This document shows positions 44,802 to 56,838 of a stretch of 64,000 bases of DNA, in pieces (position 1 is the first letter of the stretch; each line of letters opens with the position of its first letter). The position numbers and the translations under genes were made by a program. A model generated the notes under the pieces. It did no database searches. It was given only the letters and a program-made list of their open reading frames with translations, and was not told where the DNA came from. The DNA is from Parastagonospora avenae f. sp. tritici 18332-5 (lineage: Eukaryota > Ascomycota > Dothideomycetes > Pleosporales > Phaeosphaeriaceae). Location of the stretch: NCBI GenBank assembly GCA_022559985.1, contig JAFJTR010000023.1:310001-374000 (forward strand). The letters run 5' to 3'.

Positions 44802-45584
44802 ATGAAGCACGAACACAACGAAGAGGCTGAGGCCTTCCTCGACCAGCCGCAAGATGGTGAACAAGTCCCAACTGTCCCAACCCGAAAAAGAAGCACATGG
44901 GCGCTATCATGGTCATACATCCGGGTAGTCCTCGAGATCGCAATGGCAGCGACCATAGTCTTCCTCCTGTTCTTCCGTGCGCCTCCATCCAGGACCATTC
45001 GAAGGTCACCTGTGCCTGACTGTATGTCAATAGCTTGCGCATTCCATGAACCCTACTGACATGGCTGAGTCCCGCGCAAGATCTACACCTTCCACAACGA
45101 CCCCAAGTACACCCGGGAAGACATGTTCTTGAACGAAACCACCACCCTCCACACCTTGCACAACTGGATCCCCCTCTCGTCCGACTCACGTGGATACGTC
45201 GTCATCCCAGATCTCGACGGGCCCTACGACCTCCCCGAGCCGCACACCATCGCAGTCGATCGCCACAACGACGGCCCAGGGTTCATGATGTCCGTGTTCC
45301 ACCAGCTGCACTGCCTATCTTACCTAGCCGAGTACTACCAGCGCGGCTATGGAGGCCATGAATTGACGGAAGAGGTGGCGCATCATACAGCGCATTGCTT
45401 CAACTATATCCGACAGGGCATTACATGCAACGCAGACGTGACTTTGGAAGGAAAGACAGATCTGGGGCCAGGAGAGGGGAGTGAGCATGAGTGTGTGGAT
45501 TATGATGCGTTGTTGGAATGGGCAAATAAGCATGCCGCGTATAGGTGGAGGAACGGACTGCTGCCAGAAGATTCGGTACTTTGA
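44802..45584 (+). CDS. UstYa-like protein (DUF3328)
   Basis: Two exons (44802-45021, 45070-45584) give 244 residues. A cytosolic N-terminus of 38 residues precedes one membrane helix (VLEIAMAATIVFLLFF, about 42-58). The lumenal part starts DFPRKIYTFHNDPKYTRED. Both HxxHC motifs of the family are present: HQLHC (about 150) and HTAHC (about 179, followed by FNYIRQGITCNADVTLE). UstYa-type proteins catalyse oxidative cyclisation or chlorination in ribosomal-peptide (dikaritin) and other pathways, and are copper or iron dependent. Here the protein stands alone: no precursor peptide with Lys-Arg sites, methyltransferase or tyrosinase adjoins it. The splice join T|TC uses acceptor GAG and restores the conserved F-P before the extracellular domain. 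The start follows from the ATG at 44802. Confidence 0.88.
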
Positions 45585-46078
45585 GTTTGTAAAGAAAATC
45601 CAACATCTTACTTCAAACTGTCATTCCTGCTGTGAAGTGAATGTATTTTCGATTGCATGGTGATCAGAAGTCGTCGTGTTGCCAGGTAGACCCATGGGCG
45701 GATGTGTCGAGTTACAGCCGCATACGCTTTTTGCTGCGATGAGAAAGTACAACTGTAATTTCGAGATAAAATTATTTCCGTGTACGCATGCGTCTATGAG
45801 GTGACATGAAACGGGGTCCAAGTCGCTGGTGAGAGCGGCTGATGACTAAGTCCGAAGCCAAGGCGCGCTAGGGCCTGCCGCTGGAACATTGTTGATGCGA
45901 GCGCCGCCTTTGATGGTCGCAGCCTTTGGACTTCTTGTCCTCTATTCTCCTCTTCTCCTTTAATTCTCCCTCCCACTACAATCGCCTCCCGATCGCGCCA
46001 TCGTAGCTCCGAGCTTAACGCGACCGCCGCATCACCTAGAACCGATCCAAAGACGCGTTTCTTTTGTCCGAGTCGAAT
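45585..46078. promoter_or_regulatory. intergenic, SPT6 promoter region
   Basis: 490 bp between the UstYa-like stop and the SPT6 start. The last 150 bp are C/T-rich leader. No specific site assigned. Confidence 0.45.
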
Positions 46079-49000
46079 ATGTCTACAGCGAACTTCTTCG
46101 ACACTGCTGCTGAATTGGGCAGCGAGGAAGAGGACGAGGACTTTGATGAGGAGGGTGGTGAAGTTCGCCCGAAGAAGACAAATGGCGCCAATGGCATAGA
46201 CGACTCGAGCGAGGAGGAAGACGAGGACGATGACGAGCTTCTGGCACAGGCAAGTTATTGAACACTGGGCAAATTTGGCCAGTCAGCTGACTGTCAATAG
46301 GAAGGCGCAGGCTTCGTCGTGGACGAGGATGAAGAAGATGAGGAAGCTGAGCGCAAGCGACGTCGCAAGAAGAAGCGCAAGAATCGCGAAGTCGACGAAG
46401 CCCTCGACGACGAAGACTTGGACTTGATCGGAGTTGAGGTGGAGCGGCCAGACGAGACACAGGTATTACACACATTCGTGATGACTAAAGGGGTGTGCTA
46501 ATGTGAATGCAGTCCAGATTCAAGCGCCTGAAGCGAGGCCACAAAGAGCGCGCCCGAGCCCGTGGCATCGACGACATCTTTTCCGACGACGAACCGAATG
46601 ATGACATTGACGAGCCACGAAGAGCTGGTCTGAACGAGTTCGACGACTTTATCGAGGACGATCAATTTGAGGATGAGATTGAAGACGACCGAGATGTAAC
46701 ACAACCGGGCATCAATTTGATCACACAAGGACTGCAAGCTGCTGGACTCGACGAGGGTGCCGAAGAAGACTACAGGGCCGCGTTCGGGGATGGCACGGAT
46801 TATGACTGGGCACTGGACATGCAAGAGGCGGAAGAGGACGAGCAGGCCGGTGAAGGCCGGGACCTTCAGCTCAAGGACGTCTTTGAGCCATCGCAGTTAC
46901 AGGAGCGCCTGTTGACAGACGACGACAACATAATCCGCGAGACCGACGTACCCGAACGCCTTCAACTGGCTCGAAAGCCCTTCAAGGACCTGGAGCTAAC
47001 AGACGACGATATGCAAGAGCGGTTGAAGGAAGAAGCACATTGGATTACAACGCTGTTGTGGCCAAAGAAAGGGTTGGAGGGTTACTTCCATGCGCCATTC
47101 GAGAAGGCTGTCCTCAAGGTCCTCGAGTTCTTGAACATCGAAGACTACGAAGTCCCCTTCATCTTCAACCACCGGAAAGATTATCTTATCCATGCCCCAG
47201 GTGACAGCGACGACCAGGATGACGCGAACTTGCCTCCAGTGAACGTCCGACCAGAGCGCTTGCTCAACCAGAGCGATCTGTGGGAAGTCTTTGACCTGGA
47301 CCTCAAATTCAGGGCGTTTGCCGAGAAGCGGGATGCCCTGCGGCTGAACTACGACAACATCCGAAGTGTCTATCCCGAGATCGTCGACACTGAGATAGAG
47401 GATCTTTCGAACAAGGCGATCACTATTGAAGAGATTCAGGAGTTGCAGGACTACCTCCACTACCGTTACTCTACGGAGATTAGCGAAGTACGACAGGAGA
47501 CAAACGGAGTCCAGAAGCGTGCCAACAACGCGCGGAGCTTTTACGACAAGTTACGCAGTGGCAAGGCGCATCAGCTTGTCAAGGCCATTGGTATCACCGC
47601 AGAAGACTTCGCTAAGGCAGCTGAAGGTACTAGTCGGGGCGCGCAAATCATTGAGGATCCACCATTCCAGGTCCAAGAGTACGCCGACCAGCTGGCAGAG
47701 GCTCCTGAGACCGGTACCACGCTGCTCAGGTCAGCTAAAATCTTGTTTGTGCAAGACTTGAACATGAGCTCTCGGCTACGGAGATTTTTGCGTGGCAGCT
47801 TCTACCAGAACGCACAGATCGACTGTATACGAACAGACAAGGGCGCACGCAAGATCACCGAGGACCATCCATACTACGAGTTCAAATACTTACGACGACA
47901 GACATTTATGGATCTCCACGGCCGACCAGACCTCTTCCTGAAGATGCTCAAGGCCGAAAGTGAAGGTCTCGTCCAGGTCCAGATTTCAATGTCTAATTAC
48001 ACAGAATTCAAGAAGCGGCTGCAGGGCAAGATTGTATCGGACAATGTCAGTGAGGTCTCGGACTCGTGGAACAATTTGCGCCGAGAGCTACTTGATGAGG
48101 CCTTGGACAAGCTGCAAAAGGTCATTGCGGCAGGTGTCAAGGAGTCATTGCGCGCGCGTTGCGAGGACGAACTCGCGAGCAGAGCTAGGGAGAGCTACTA
48201 CAACAGGCTTGACCAAGCACCATACAAGCTCAAGGTCGCTCCACTTGGCTCAGTACCAAATGCTCTGTGCATGTCGAACGGTCAAGGCCAACGTGGAGAT
48301 GCCATCATGTGGGCATACGTGGAAAACGATGGGCGTGTGCTAGAACATGGCAAATTCGTGGACTTCCGACTGGGCAACCAAGAGCGAGGTATTGCTGATG
48401 GCCAAGACATTGCCAAATTTGTCGAAGCAGCCCAACGCCGTCGTCCTGACGTAATCGGTATCAGTGGCTGGTCAGTTGAGACACGAAAGCTCTACAAGGA
48501 CGTCCAAGAGATCATCCAACAGAACGGACTGACTGGTCCGACATATGAGGACGAGAACAGCGGGCAAGAGAGAAGCGACCCATTGGAAGTCGTCTTGGTA
48601 AACGACGAGGTGGCTCGACTGTACTACAACAGCGGCCGAGCGGCTGCCGAGTTCCCCAAGTATGCTCCGCTTGTCAGGTACTGTATTTCGCTTGCGAGGT
48701 ACTTGCAAAACCCGTTGGCTGAATACGCTTCCCTCGGAAAGGACATTATTTCGATACCGTTCATTCCCAACCAGACCCTCATCCCTCAAGAGAAGCTGTT
48801 CGACAGGCTTGAGACTGCCATGGTCGATATGGTCAACCTCGTTGGTATCGACCTACCGGAGTCTTACGACGATAAGTACCTCGGCAAGCTTCTACCTTAT
48901 GTCTGCGGTCTTGGCCCTCGTAAGGCAGATAGGCTTGTCAAGGCCATTCAAGCCAACGGCGACGAAATCCTCTCTCGTTACGACCTCTTAGGTGTCTCAG

Positions 49001-50469
49001 AGAACAGCTCTCGCGACCTGAAGGCGGCTATGGGCCCCAAGGTGCATCAGAACTGTGCCAGCTTCCTCTACATTCCTTACGACGCGACCGAAGAATCTTC
49101 AGACTATCTCGACTACACCCGTGTTCACCCGGAAGACTACGACCTTGCCCGGAAAATGGTTGCAGACGCTTTGAACATGGACGAGGAAGATGTGAAGGCC
49201 GAGACGGATGAAGGTGGTGCCAGCGCCGTTATTAGGAAGATGGTTCGCGAGGAAACTACCGATCTAGTCAACGACTTGGCTTTGGAGGACTACGCCATCG
49301 AGATTCAACGGAATTTCGGTCAACGCAAGCGTGCGACACTTGAGACAATCCGTGCTGAGCTGGAGAACCCGTACGAGGAGATCAGGCAGACGTTTGCTCT
49401 CATGAGCAGTGACGAGATCTTCACTATGCTCACGGGTGAGACCAAGGAGACTTTGTATGAGCACATGGTCGTCCCCGTAACGATCAAGCGCACATTCCCA
49501 GACCACATCGAATGTCGACTCGAGTGCGGTATTGAGGGCGGTGTCTCTGAGTCCGAATTTCCCGAAGGCGTTGGCAATGGCGGACAAGAGCCCCGCCACG
49601 TGTACCAGTCGCACCAAGTTGTGCGCGGTCGCATCATGTTCCTGAACATCAAGGCTCTCACAGCACAATTGTCATTACGAGAGGACATCATCCGCAAGCC
49701 CCAACCACAGCCCGACCGCATTCCTGGCGAATGGGACGACTTGCAAGAAGCCGCGGACAAGAAGGCAGCCGAGAAGGAGAAGGAAGTCGCTTCTGGTCGC
49801 CCCAACCGTGTCGTTAACCACCCACTCTTCTTCTCCTTCAACTCTATACAGGCAGAGGAGTACCTCGGTAGTAAGGAGGTTGGCGAGCTTGTGATCCGAC
49901 CATCATCGAAAGGTTTCGACCACTTGGTCGTCACATGGAAGGTCGGCAACAACGCCTACCAGCATCTCGACGTGCTAGAGATGAACAAGCCCAACCAATT
50001 CACTCTCGGCAAACAGCTCAAGATCGGGAAGACGACATACACCGATCTGGACGAGTTGATCGTCAACCACATCGAAGCCATGGCGCGCAAGGTCACGGAA
50101 CTCACGCGAGACGAGCGCTTCCAGACTGGCACAAAGGAGGAGACTGGTGAGTCACAATTGAACAATCTTGCATTGACACACACTGACATGACAACAGAAC
50201 AATGGCTAGAGAACTACTGCACCGCCAATCCCAACCGCTCCATGTACGCCTTCTGCAGCATGCCCAAGTATCCCGGCCACTTCTGGCTGTGCTTCCAGCT
50301 TGGGCACGAGAAGCCCAAGGGCGCATGGGCGTTTAAGATCAGCCCGGGCAAGTTTGAAATGCGTGGTCATGCGTATGGTGATATGGTATCTCTCAAAAAC
50401 GGCTTCAAGATGTTGGCGAGGGTGGCGGGCACTGGTGGTGGGCCTGGGGGTGCAATTCCGAGGAGATAG
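46079..50469 (+). CDS. SPT6: transcription elongation factor SPT6
   Basis: Histone chaperone that travels with RNA polymerase II and rebuilds nucleosomes behind it. Four exons (46079-46249, 46301-46462, 46513-50146, 50198-50469) give 1412 residues. Residues 1-230 are strongly acidic (EEDEDFDEEGG, SSEEEDEDDDELL) with a basic cluster RKRRRKKKRK. The helical core follows, with the YqgF-like domain (about 705-770, MWAYVENDGRVLEHGKFVDF), HhH (about 905, YVCGLGPRKADRLVKAI) and S1 domain (about 1090-1170, VPVTIKRTFPDHIECRL). Tandem SH2 domains (about 1210-1412, ELVIRPSSKGFDHLVVTW) bind the phosphorylated polymerase linker. The first intron has a GC donor (GCAAGT). The last intron is 51 nt, a multiple of three, and free of stops. 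The start MSTANFFDTAAELG fits the family. Confidence 0.97.
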
Positions 50470-51725
50470 AGAGTTATTTCGAAGAGTGTGTATTGATAAT
50501 ATTTGGTTTTTAGTTGATTCAAAGGGTTGTGATTGAGCGAACGAAGCAGCGCTGGGCTGAAAGGCATGGGAAAACTAGATTGACGCAAGCAAGCATTTCA
50601 GGGAGTCTTAGCTGAGATACCATACCATGAATTAATCTGGAAGCAAAAAGAAAATCAAAAAGTGAAAAATCTTAATGCGCAAAAATATACAAAAATTTCT
50701 CATCGTTGCTAAACGCGGGTGATGGCGCTCGGATTTGTAGTGCGCTTGGAGCATAACCTAGAAGTCAACACATCTAGCAATTTTTCACAGTGGAAAAGAT
50801 CAAACGCTCCGATGCAATTGATGAAAAATGACTGCTGCTAGAAAATTTACAGCACTTTTTTATAATTCGTCTATTCAAACACCCGTCGTTCGTCGGCGCC
50901 CTCCTAGCCCTCCTACCAATCTAGCCCTCAATCCCCCAGCCACTAACCTTAGCTTTCCCACCCGTGCCACCCAAGAAACTTTTTTTTTCTCCTTTCTCAG
51001 TTTTGCGCCATGTCCACAGCGGTGCTAGCGCGGTCCATGTGGGAAAATCTTTCGCGCTTCCCCACAGTTTGGCTAGTCGGTGCCAAGAGAGTGGGATCGC
51101 CGGGCCAAGGATGGTCTGGACGACGGTGGGACTTGGGCTTGGAGATGTCCGGTGAAGAGAAAGAGTTTGAGTTGTGCGTGTGTTTTATGATATTATACGA
51201 AGGGGTTAATGCTTGCATCAATGGGTTGGTCATTGGATCGATGAATTGATACATTGGGAAAAGGGGAAAGGCATTGATGGGATTGATGGGATTGAACGTC
51301 ACGCAAGCATCAAAAGTAAACACGTTTGTTTGTTTGTAAAATTGTGAATTCGAGTTGATTAAACTAGATGCCCTCACCGGCTGGGTATATTCCTCCCCTC
51401 ATGCCGCTGGTTGTAATCGCTATGCATAGCCATGCATTGCCCTCTCAGGTAAGATCCATTACCCGGGTATCAAGTAAAACCTTTTGATGACCGGAAAGGT
51501 TCCTCCATAGTTGTGTCGCTGGCGCTGAAAGAAAACAATGGAAACTTTTGTTGTGGGTGTTTGTTGTTACAATGATGTGTTCATGTTGTAGACTCCAAGT
51601 GCGCCGTGCTGATGTGCCGAAAATGCCCAAGTCGATAGTCGAAAGAAAAAAAAGAGAGATTCAGAACCGGCTCTCCCATATGTCGTTAAAAGGTCGTAGT
51701 CGTAAAGAAAGTCAGGCCATCGCAT
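50470..51725. other. intergenic, no gene seen
   Basis: 1.26 kb between the convergent SPT6 and Par32-like genes. A/T-rich around 50640-50880. A short TTGATGGGA repeat lies near 51275. No gene seen. Confidence 0.5.
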
Positions 51726-52190
51726 CTAGTTGTGCGAGATTGTCCTGCTGAGACGGCGCCACGCGTTGTCGAGGCTACCGCGTACACCCTCCTTGACACT
51801 CTCATTCGAGCTCGTCGAGCTGGAGCTGTTGGTGCGCTGGCTGCGCGGCTTCATCTCGTCGACGAGGTTTCCCGCGCCGCCGCGGCCAACGTGGTACACG
51901 GGTGCTTGCTGGGAGCGCAGGCGCTCTTGCTGCTGGAGCTCCTCGTCGAAGCTGAACATGGCGCGCTCCTTTCCGGTGTGCATGTTGCCGGCTCCTCCAC
52001 GGCCTGAGGCGAAGTAGGAGGTGGTGGGAGGAGGGGAGAGCTTGATGCGGGACGCTGGGCCTGTGGCGGTGGCACCGTTGGTGAGGTCTGTGGGCTTCAC
52101 GCGGGTTACGTTGCCGGCGCCGCCACGGCCAGAGTAGATGTAGCCGCCGCCCACGGAGGGATGGGGCTCTGTGATGCGGAAGGAAGGCAT
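51726..52190 (-). CDS. Par32-like DUF3602 protein with GRGGAGN repeats
   Basis: A single exon of 154 residues. Three copies of GRGGAGN occur at about 21, 63 and 101, each following an aromatic or small residue (YSGRGGAGN, ASGRGGAGN, HVGRGGAGN). This repeat defines DUF3602; the yeast member Par32 is a TOR-controlled phosphoprotein that inhibits ammonium transporters Mep1 and Mep3. The rest is polar and disordered, Ser-rich near the C-terminus (TNSSSSTSSNESVKEG), with a basic amphipathic end (NAWRRLSRTISHN) that could touch the membrane. A role in nitrogen signalling is inferred from yeast only. The region just upstream (52191-52400) carries T/G-rich sequence and a strong leader, with no further gene. 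Confidence 0.88.
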   Translation of the reverse strand: MPSFRITEPHPSVGGGYIYSGRGGAGNVTRVKPTDLTNGATATGPASRIKLSPPPTTSYFASGRGGAGNMHTGKERAMFSFDEELQQQERLRSQQAPVYHVGRGGAGNLVDEMKPRSQRTNSSSSTSSNESVKEGVRGSLDNAWRRLSRTISHN

Positions 52191-53985
52191 TTTATTTGGT
52201 GGTTGTGGTGTTTGGGAGTTTTGTTGTGGTTGATTGATTGTTGTAGTTGGCAGCGAGGTGAGTGGCGAAAAACTTTATACCTCTGGATATCCGGGGTAAG
52301 ACTTGATCAAAAAGTAGTACTAGTAGTAGACGTGGGAAGTAGTGCTCGATGGTAGATCAAAGTGTGCGTGAGTGCACAACCATCTGGGGTAAGGCACTTA
52401 TATACTCAAGTGAAAGGAAAAAGCCACTCTACACTGCTCACGCAAGCACAAGGGGTCCACTAGAAATTTCGACGCCGTCAAACCAGCTCACCACGACCAG
52501 GCACGAGCTTCCAAACCCGCACCTTGCAGTTAACGGCACCCGCTTTCCAGTTAACGGCAATGTTCAGATCATGCGTCCAGCAGGCGTCGCAAACAAAGGC
52601 CGTCGGTGGTACGCGAGCCCGCCTTGGCCGGCTTTCGATAGCGTAATAGCGAGCTTGGTCTGCGACACACCTGACCCTCGTGCCCGCGCGTGATTGGCCA
52701 ATTTCTTTACCATTACCCCCAGGAAACCTTCACGATGCTGCAAAGACCATGGTGAAAATTTGCAGCTGGACATTGCGCGCCAAAGCGTGATCGCGAGCGC
52801 TGACTAGACTGCCTGTGGAGGCGGGAAGCAGAGTTTTCCGCGACGGGAAGCGCTGCGATCGCTGGCTCAGGTACGTGCTGAAGACGCGACAAAGCGTGTG
52901 AAGATTCTGGTGTTCCTTGCGTGTCGATGTCATAACTGCTATTCTTGCACCTGGTCTCCATGTAAACTCTGCAGGTACCGTTGCGCACTTTGCCACACGC
53001 ACGCAAAATCCATGCGCAGCCCCTATGACCCGCCAACGGCGAGCTGGAATTGCGCTCAATCCTGCCGAACCGACGAGGTCCGCATGACGTCGAGCATCGT
53101 GAGGTCTGGGCGCGGCGCAGTCGTTGACGCTCAGGTACCAGTCACCAGACGTGCACAACGCGGGCGCTGACACGTCCATTGCGTTCATTGTTCCCCAAAT
53201 GAGCTCATGCCCGCCAGCAAATTGACCGCCTCCTCCTTGCGAGCTGGCTGCATGACATGTCGCAATCTTTTGCAATTGGTGTTGCACATGGCGATCTGCT
53301 GCAGCGCCCTGTGCCATGTTCTTGCTCCCACTCGGCCCCCTGCACGCGCGCACCTCACGATGCTTGGCACTGACTTCTCGCCTCCTAGCTCTCGACCACG
53401 CTGGCCGTTTCAGCCATCCACTTGTGCTCCAGAGCCTTTGCTAGCTCCACCTTATGTGAAGCCATCACACACTTTGTCAGAGTCATGCCGAATTAATCTT
53501 CACTCGACGTTTCGTTGCCCCTTGCCTTGCACTGGGTAAATGCTCGATTGGATGTGCTGCAAAATCATAGGGGGTATCCATTCACAAACGCCATCGATGC
53601 ACTTCCTCCCACCCCTGCGATCCTTCCAACGGATTCTACACATCATTCTTGCATACTCACTGTGCCGCACTTAAGTAACAGAAACTGCCCCGAACAGGCA
53701 TCTCGCCAGGCATTTGCGGGGAAATAGACTACCTTTTAGTGCTCCCGGCACCTTCCAACCGGTCGACCACGTATGCCGATCGTGCAAACAAAGACCTCGG
53801 AAACAAGGTGTGCAGGGACCTGGAGTCCTGTCTGGCTGCTTACCCCGGCCCCGGGAATCCGTTTCCATGACTAATGGCTACACAAGCGCCATGCACCTCG
53901 TCTTCAAAGTTGCGGAGACGGGAGACGGCTGTGGAGAAGCGCAGAAGACCAGTCGCAAGCCAATGAGGCTGCAACGTGACTGCTC
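52191..53985. other. gene-poor region, no gene seen
   Basis: 1.8 kb upstream of the Par32-like gene and downstream of ARP1. Open frames of 100-200 codons exist on the minus strand, but they are Cys/His/Arg-rich and have no splice support or family match. Confidence 0.5.
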
Positions 53986-55300
53986 TTAGGCGAATTTGGT
54001 ATGGATGATGTCCGGATTCTCCTGCCATTCGTCCTTTTCCACCCACATCTGCAAATACGTGTCAGCCGCCAGCACACATCGTCGAGAAAGGGGGACACTT
54101 ACCTTCTTGAAGGTACTCAGACCCGCTAGGATACTGCCGCCGGTCCACGTGGTGTATATTCGCTCTGGTGGTGCCAATATCTTGATCCTCATGTCCTTCA
54201 CCGCCAGTCGCTGTACTTCGTGAAGCAGCCTGTTACCAAATCCCTTTGTCAGTGTGGAACCACCAGAGAGCACAATGTTGCCATAGAGCGATTTGCGGAG
54301 GTCCATATCTGTCCGATGTATCGCCTCGACCACGATCTGGTGCACGCCAGGGTACTCCAAGCCGATGATCTCGGGGTTGAACAGGATTTCCGGTGCTCGA
54401 AATCGCTCCGCCCCGACCTGGATTTCGTCAGCTTGTCCCCCATCGTTGTACAGCATGTCGGCAGTACCTTCAGCTTCTGGCCGTCAGGTAACGTGTACTC
54501 GGCGCTCTTGCCGTCTGACCTCGCTGCGCCGGACCACTCTTTCTCCTCTTTTGCAGGATCAAGAGCGACATAGCCGGTCGCCTCTTTGATGTTCTTGACC
54601 GTCTCCTTCTCCGCGCTTGTGTGAAATATCCTGCCGCTTTTCCGCAGCAGTTGCTGGAAGTGCTCTGTGACGTCTCTGCCTGCTACATCTATCCTCCGTA
54701 TGCTGTTGGGAATCGCGAATCCCTGGAAGACGGGCACCGCGTGCGAGACACCATCTCCAGAGTCGAGGACCAGACCGGTTGTCTTTCCTGAGGCGTATAA
54801 TGAGAGCACAGCTTGGACAGAGGAATAGAGTGCGGGGACGTTGAAGGTCTCGAATAGAATCTGGGCTGCGACATCGCGGTTTTCTCGAGGGTTCAGCGGC
54901 GGTTCTGTGAGGAGTACTGGGTGCTATATGGAATGCAATTAGCTTTGAGCATTTTCCTGAATGGTGCATGTCGCCGTGAAGTGCCCGCACTCACGTCTTC
55001 GCTGACCGTCTTCAAGCCCTCTTGGTAGACATATTGCCATATTCTCTCCATATCATCCCAGTCTGTGACAATGCCGTGCTCCAATGGGTAGTTGATCTTG
55101 AAAAGGCCCCTATATTGCTGTGCTTGAGGTCCGATGAACACGTCACCCTCGAGCGCTCCTGCCATTGTCCGCACATGCTTCGGCCGTCCGACATATGACG
55201 GAAAGTAGCATTTGGGGACATCCTCGCCTGCGAAACCAGCTCGTATGGTCCCGCTGCCGTTGTCGATGACTATGGGCGCATTGTGGAGTCGGGAGCCCAT
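53986..55300 (-). CDS. ARP1: actin-related protein 1 (centractin), dynactin filament subunit
   Basis: Forms the short filament of dynactin, which links dynein to cargo and moves nuclei along hyphae. Four exons (55300-54995, 54923-54468, 54417-54103, 54048-53986) give 379 residues, the normal length. The actin fold is clear: VIDNGSGTIRAGFAGEDVPK (phosphate loop 1), YVGRPKHVRTMAGALEGDVF, EHGIVTDWDDMERIWQYVY, HPVLLTEPPLNPRENRDVAA, LVLDSGDGVSHAVPVFQGFA (phosphate loop 2), RFRAPEILFNPEIIG, IVLSGGSTLTKGFGNRLL and WTGGSILAGLSTFKKMW. HVRTMAGALEG and the lack of large insertions point to Arp1 rather than actin, Arp2 or Arp3. All three joins restore conserved sequence. Divergent from the TDP2-like gene. 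Confidence 0.95.
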
Positions 55301-55791
55301 TGTGGGGTGGGAGTACTGCGGCGGCCAAGATTTTTGCTGTCTTATGAGATGACTCCAGAGCGGTAGTGCAGAAGGGATGACGTCGGTAGTGAGGAAGGCG
55401 CTATGGCGGGTGTTATTGCATTTCCCGTATGAGCAGCTCTCGAGTCGCGAATGTTCACGACGCGCTTTCGGAGCTACTGCAGGGATCCCTGGTCACGTCA
55501 CGTGCCGTCCCGCATCTCATAGAACTCCACCTGCTGAAGCCTATCACACCGTGCACAAGTACTAACCGCCATCTTCTATCACTCTCCATGCGTACGGCTG
55601 AGATCAAATGCGTTACAAAGTGAAGCTGAACTATTATGTTTAATGGGCTGCTGACCCACGGTAAGCTCATTTGTAAGCTATCTGAAGCCATTAACGTCAC
55701 CTGTAGTTCACTCACTACATTGCGTGGCCTTTCTTCATCCACATCCATCTCTCGTGGCTCTTATCACATCCCGCGTGAGTTGAAAGTCACG
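55301..55791. promoter_or_regulatory. divergent intergenic region, ARP1 / TDP2-like
   Basis: 490 bp between divergent start codons. A plus-strand frame opens at an ATG at 55636 and runs into the TDP2-like gene, so an N-terminal extension of 52 residues cannot be excluded. No specific promoter site assigned. Confidence 0.45.
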
Positions 55792-56838
55792 ATGACTTCA
55801 CAGCCTTCAGCGATCATGCAGGCCCTCAAGGCCTCACTCAGCTCAGGTCCAGCAAAGCAGCTTGACAATGCCAGGTACCAGCCCAGATCTCAAGACTACT
55901 GGTATGCCGACACAGACGGAACATGGCAACCCAACTCGACTGTGCAACCTTCCTCACTTCCCAGACAGGGGCGTCCCATGAACCCGAAGACCATCCGCTT
56001 GATATCATGGAACATTGACGTCCTGATTGGGTTCGCGGAAGAACGTATGCGCGCCGCTCTACAATATTTGGATCAAGTTGTTGCCTATACACACGGCGAA
56101 ACTGCACTTGTAGTCTTCTTACAAGAGATGGGCCGGTCTGACCTAGAGCAAATACGTGAAGCGGAATGGGTCAAGCAGCGCTTCAACATCACCGAGCTCG
56201 ACAATCAAAATTGGCTTGGCCCATTCTACGGAACAACTACCCTTGTAGATCGACGCCTCACGATCAAAAATGTCTTTCGCGCTCCCTGGATCAGCAGATT
56301 TGACCGAGACGGGCTGTTTGTGGACATCGCCTTGACGAACACGCAGCCAGGTAACGACAACAAGAAGGTCCTCAGACTATGTAACACACACCTCGAATCT
56401 CTCATCGCTGATCCTCCTGTCCGTCCATTACAACTAGCTGCCGCGTCGAAAATCCTCAAAGAAAACAGCGTTGCGAGCGCGCTTATCGCTGGTGATTTCA
56501 ATGCTATCCAGCCCTTTGACCGCACATTACACAGCGAAAACGACCTCAAAGATTCGTATTTAGAGCTCGGTGGCCAGGAAGATAGCGACGACGGCTTCAC
56601 ATGGGGATACCAAGTCCCGCAATGGATGAGAGATAAGTTTGGTTGCAGTCGCATGGACAAGATACTGCTGCGAGGTGACGTGCAACCGAAGAGCTTCGAA
56701 AGGATAGGTGTAGATGTCAAGGTCGCTGAGGAAGAGAGAGAGAAGGTGCAGAAAGAGATTGAGGGTGGGTGGGTCACTGATCACTATGGTGTCATGGGTG
56801 ACTTTGAGTTTACGGACGGATGGCAGCTGCAGACGTGA
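55792..56838 (+). CDS. endonuclease/exonuclease/phosphatase family protein, TDP2-like
   Basis: A metal-dependent phosphodiesterase fold of 348 residues, single exon. Family motifs in order: ISWNIDVLIGFAEERM (metal-binding Asn, about 77), VVFLQEMGRSDL (Glu, about 112), RLCNTHLESL (His, about 205), IAGDFNAIQPFDRTLH (Asp/Asn, about 235) and WVTDHYGVMGDF (Asp/His, about 330). The WNID...LQE...GDFN...DH set matches TDP2, which removes stalled topoisomerase II from DNA 5' ends, better than it matches DNase I or Ccr4. The substrate is still inferred. The start at 55792 (MTSQPSAIMQALKASL) is chosen because the region before it is low in protein character, although an in-frame ATG exists at 55636. Confidence 0.85.
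   Translation: MTSQPSAIMQALKASLSSGPAKQLDNARYQPRSQDYWYADTDGTWQPNSTVQPSSLPRQGRPMNPKTIRLISWNIDVLIGFAEERMRAALQYLDQVVAYTHGETALVVFLQEMGRSDLEQIREAEWVKQRFNITELDNQNWLGPFYGTTTLVDRRLTIKNVFRAPWISRFDRDGLFVDIALTNTQPGNDNKKVLRLCNTHLESLIADPPVRPLQLAAASKILKENSVASALIAGDFNAIQPFDRTLHSENDLKDSYLELGGQEDSDDGFTWGYQVPQWMRDKFGCSRMDKILLRGDVQPKSFERIGVDVKVAEEEREKVQKEIEGGWVTDHYGVMGDFEFTDGWQLQT

Noticed and set aside
29754..45584. Repeat peptide gene as a dikaritin precursor for the UstYa-like protein
   Set aside because: The repeats lack Kex2 Lys-Arg sites and Tyr-containing cores, and the two genes are about 14 kb apart with unrelated genes between.
52730..53353. Minus-strand open frame of 207 codons
   Set aside because: Cys/His/Arg-rich random-looking translation, no splice sites that extend it, no motif.
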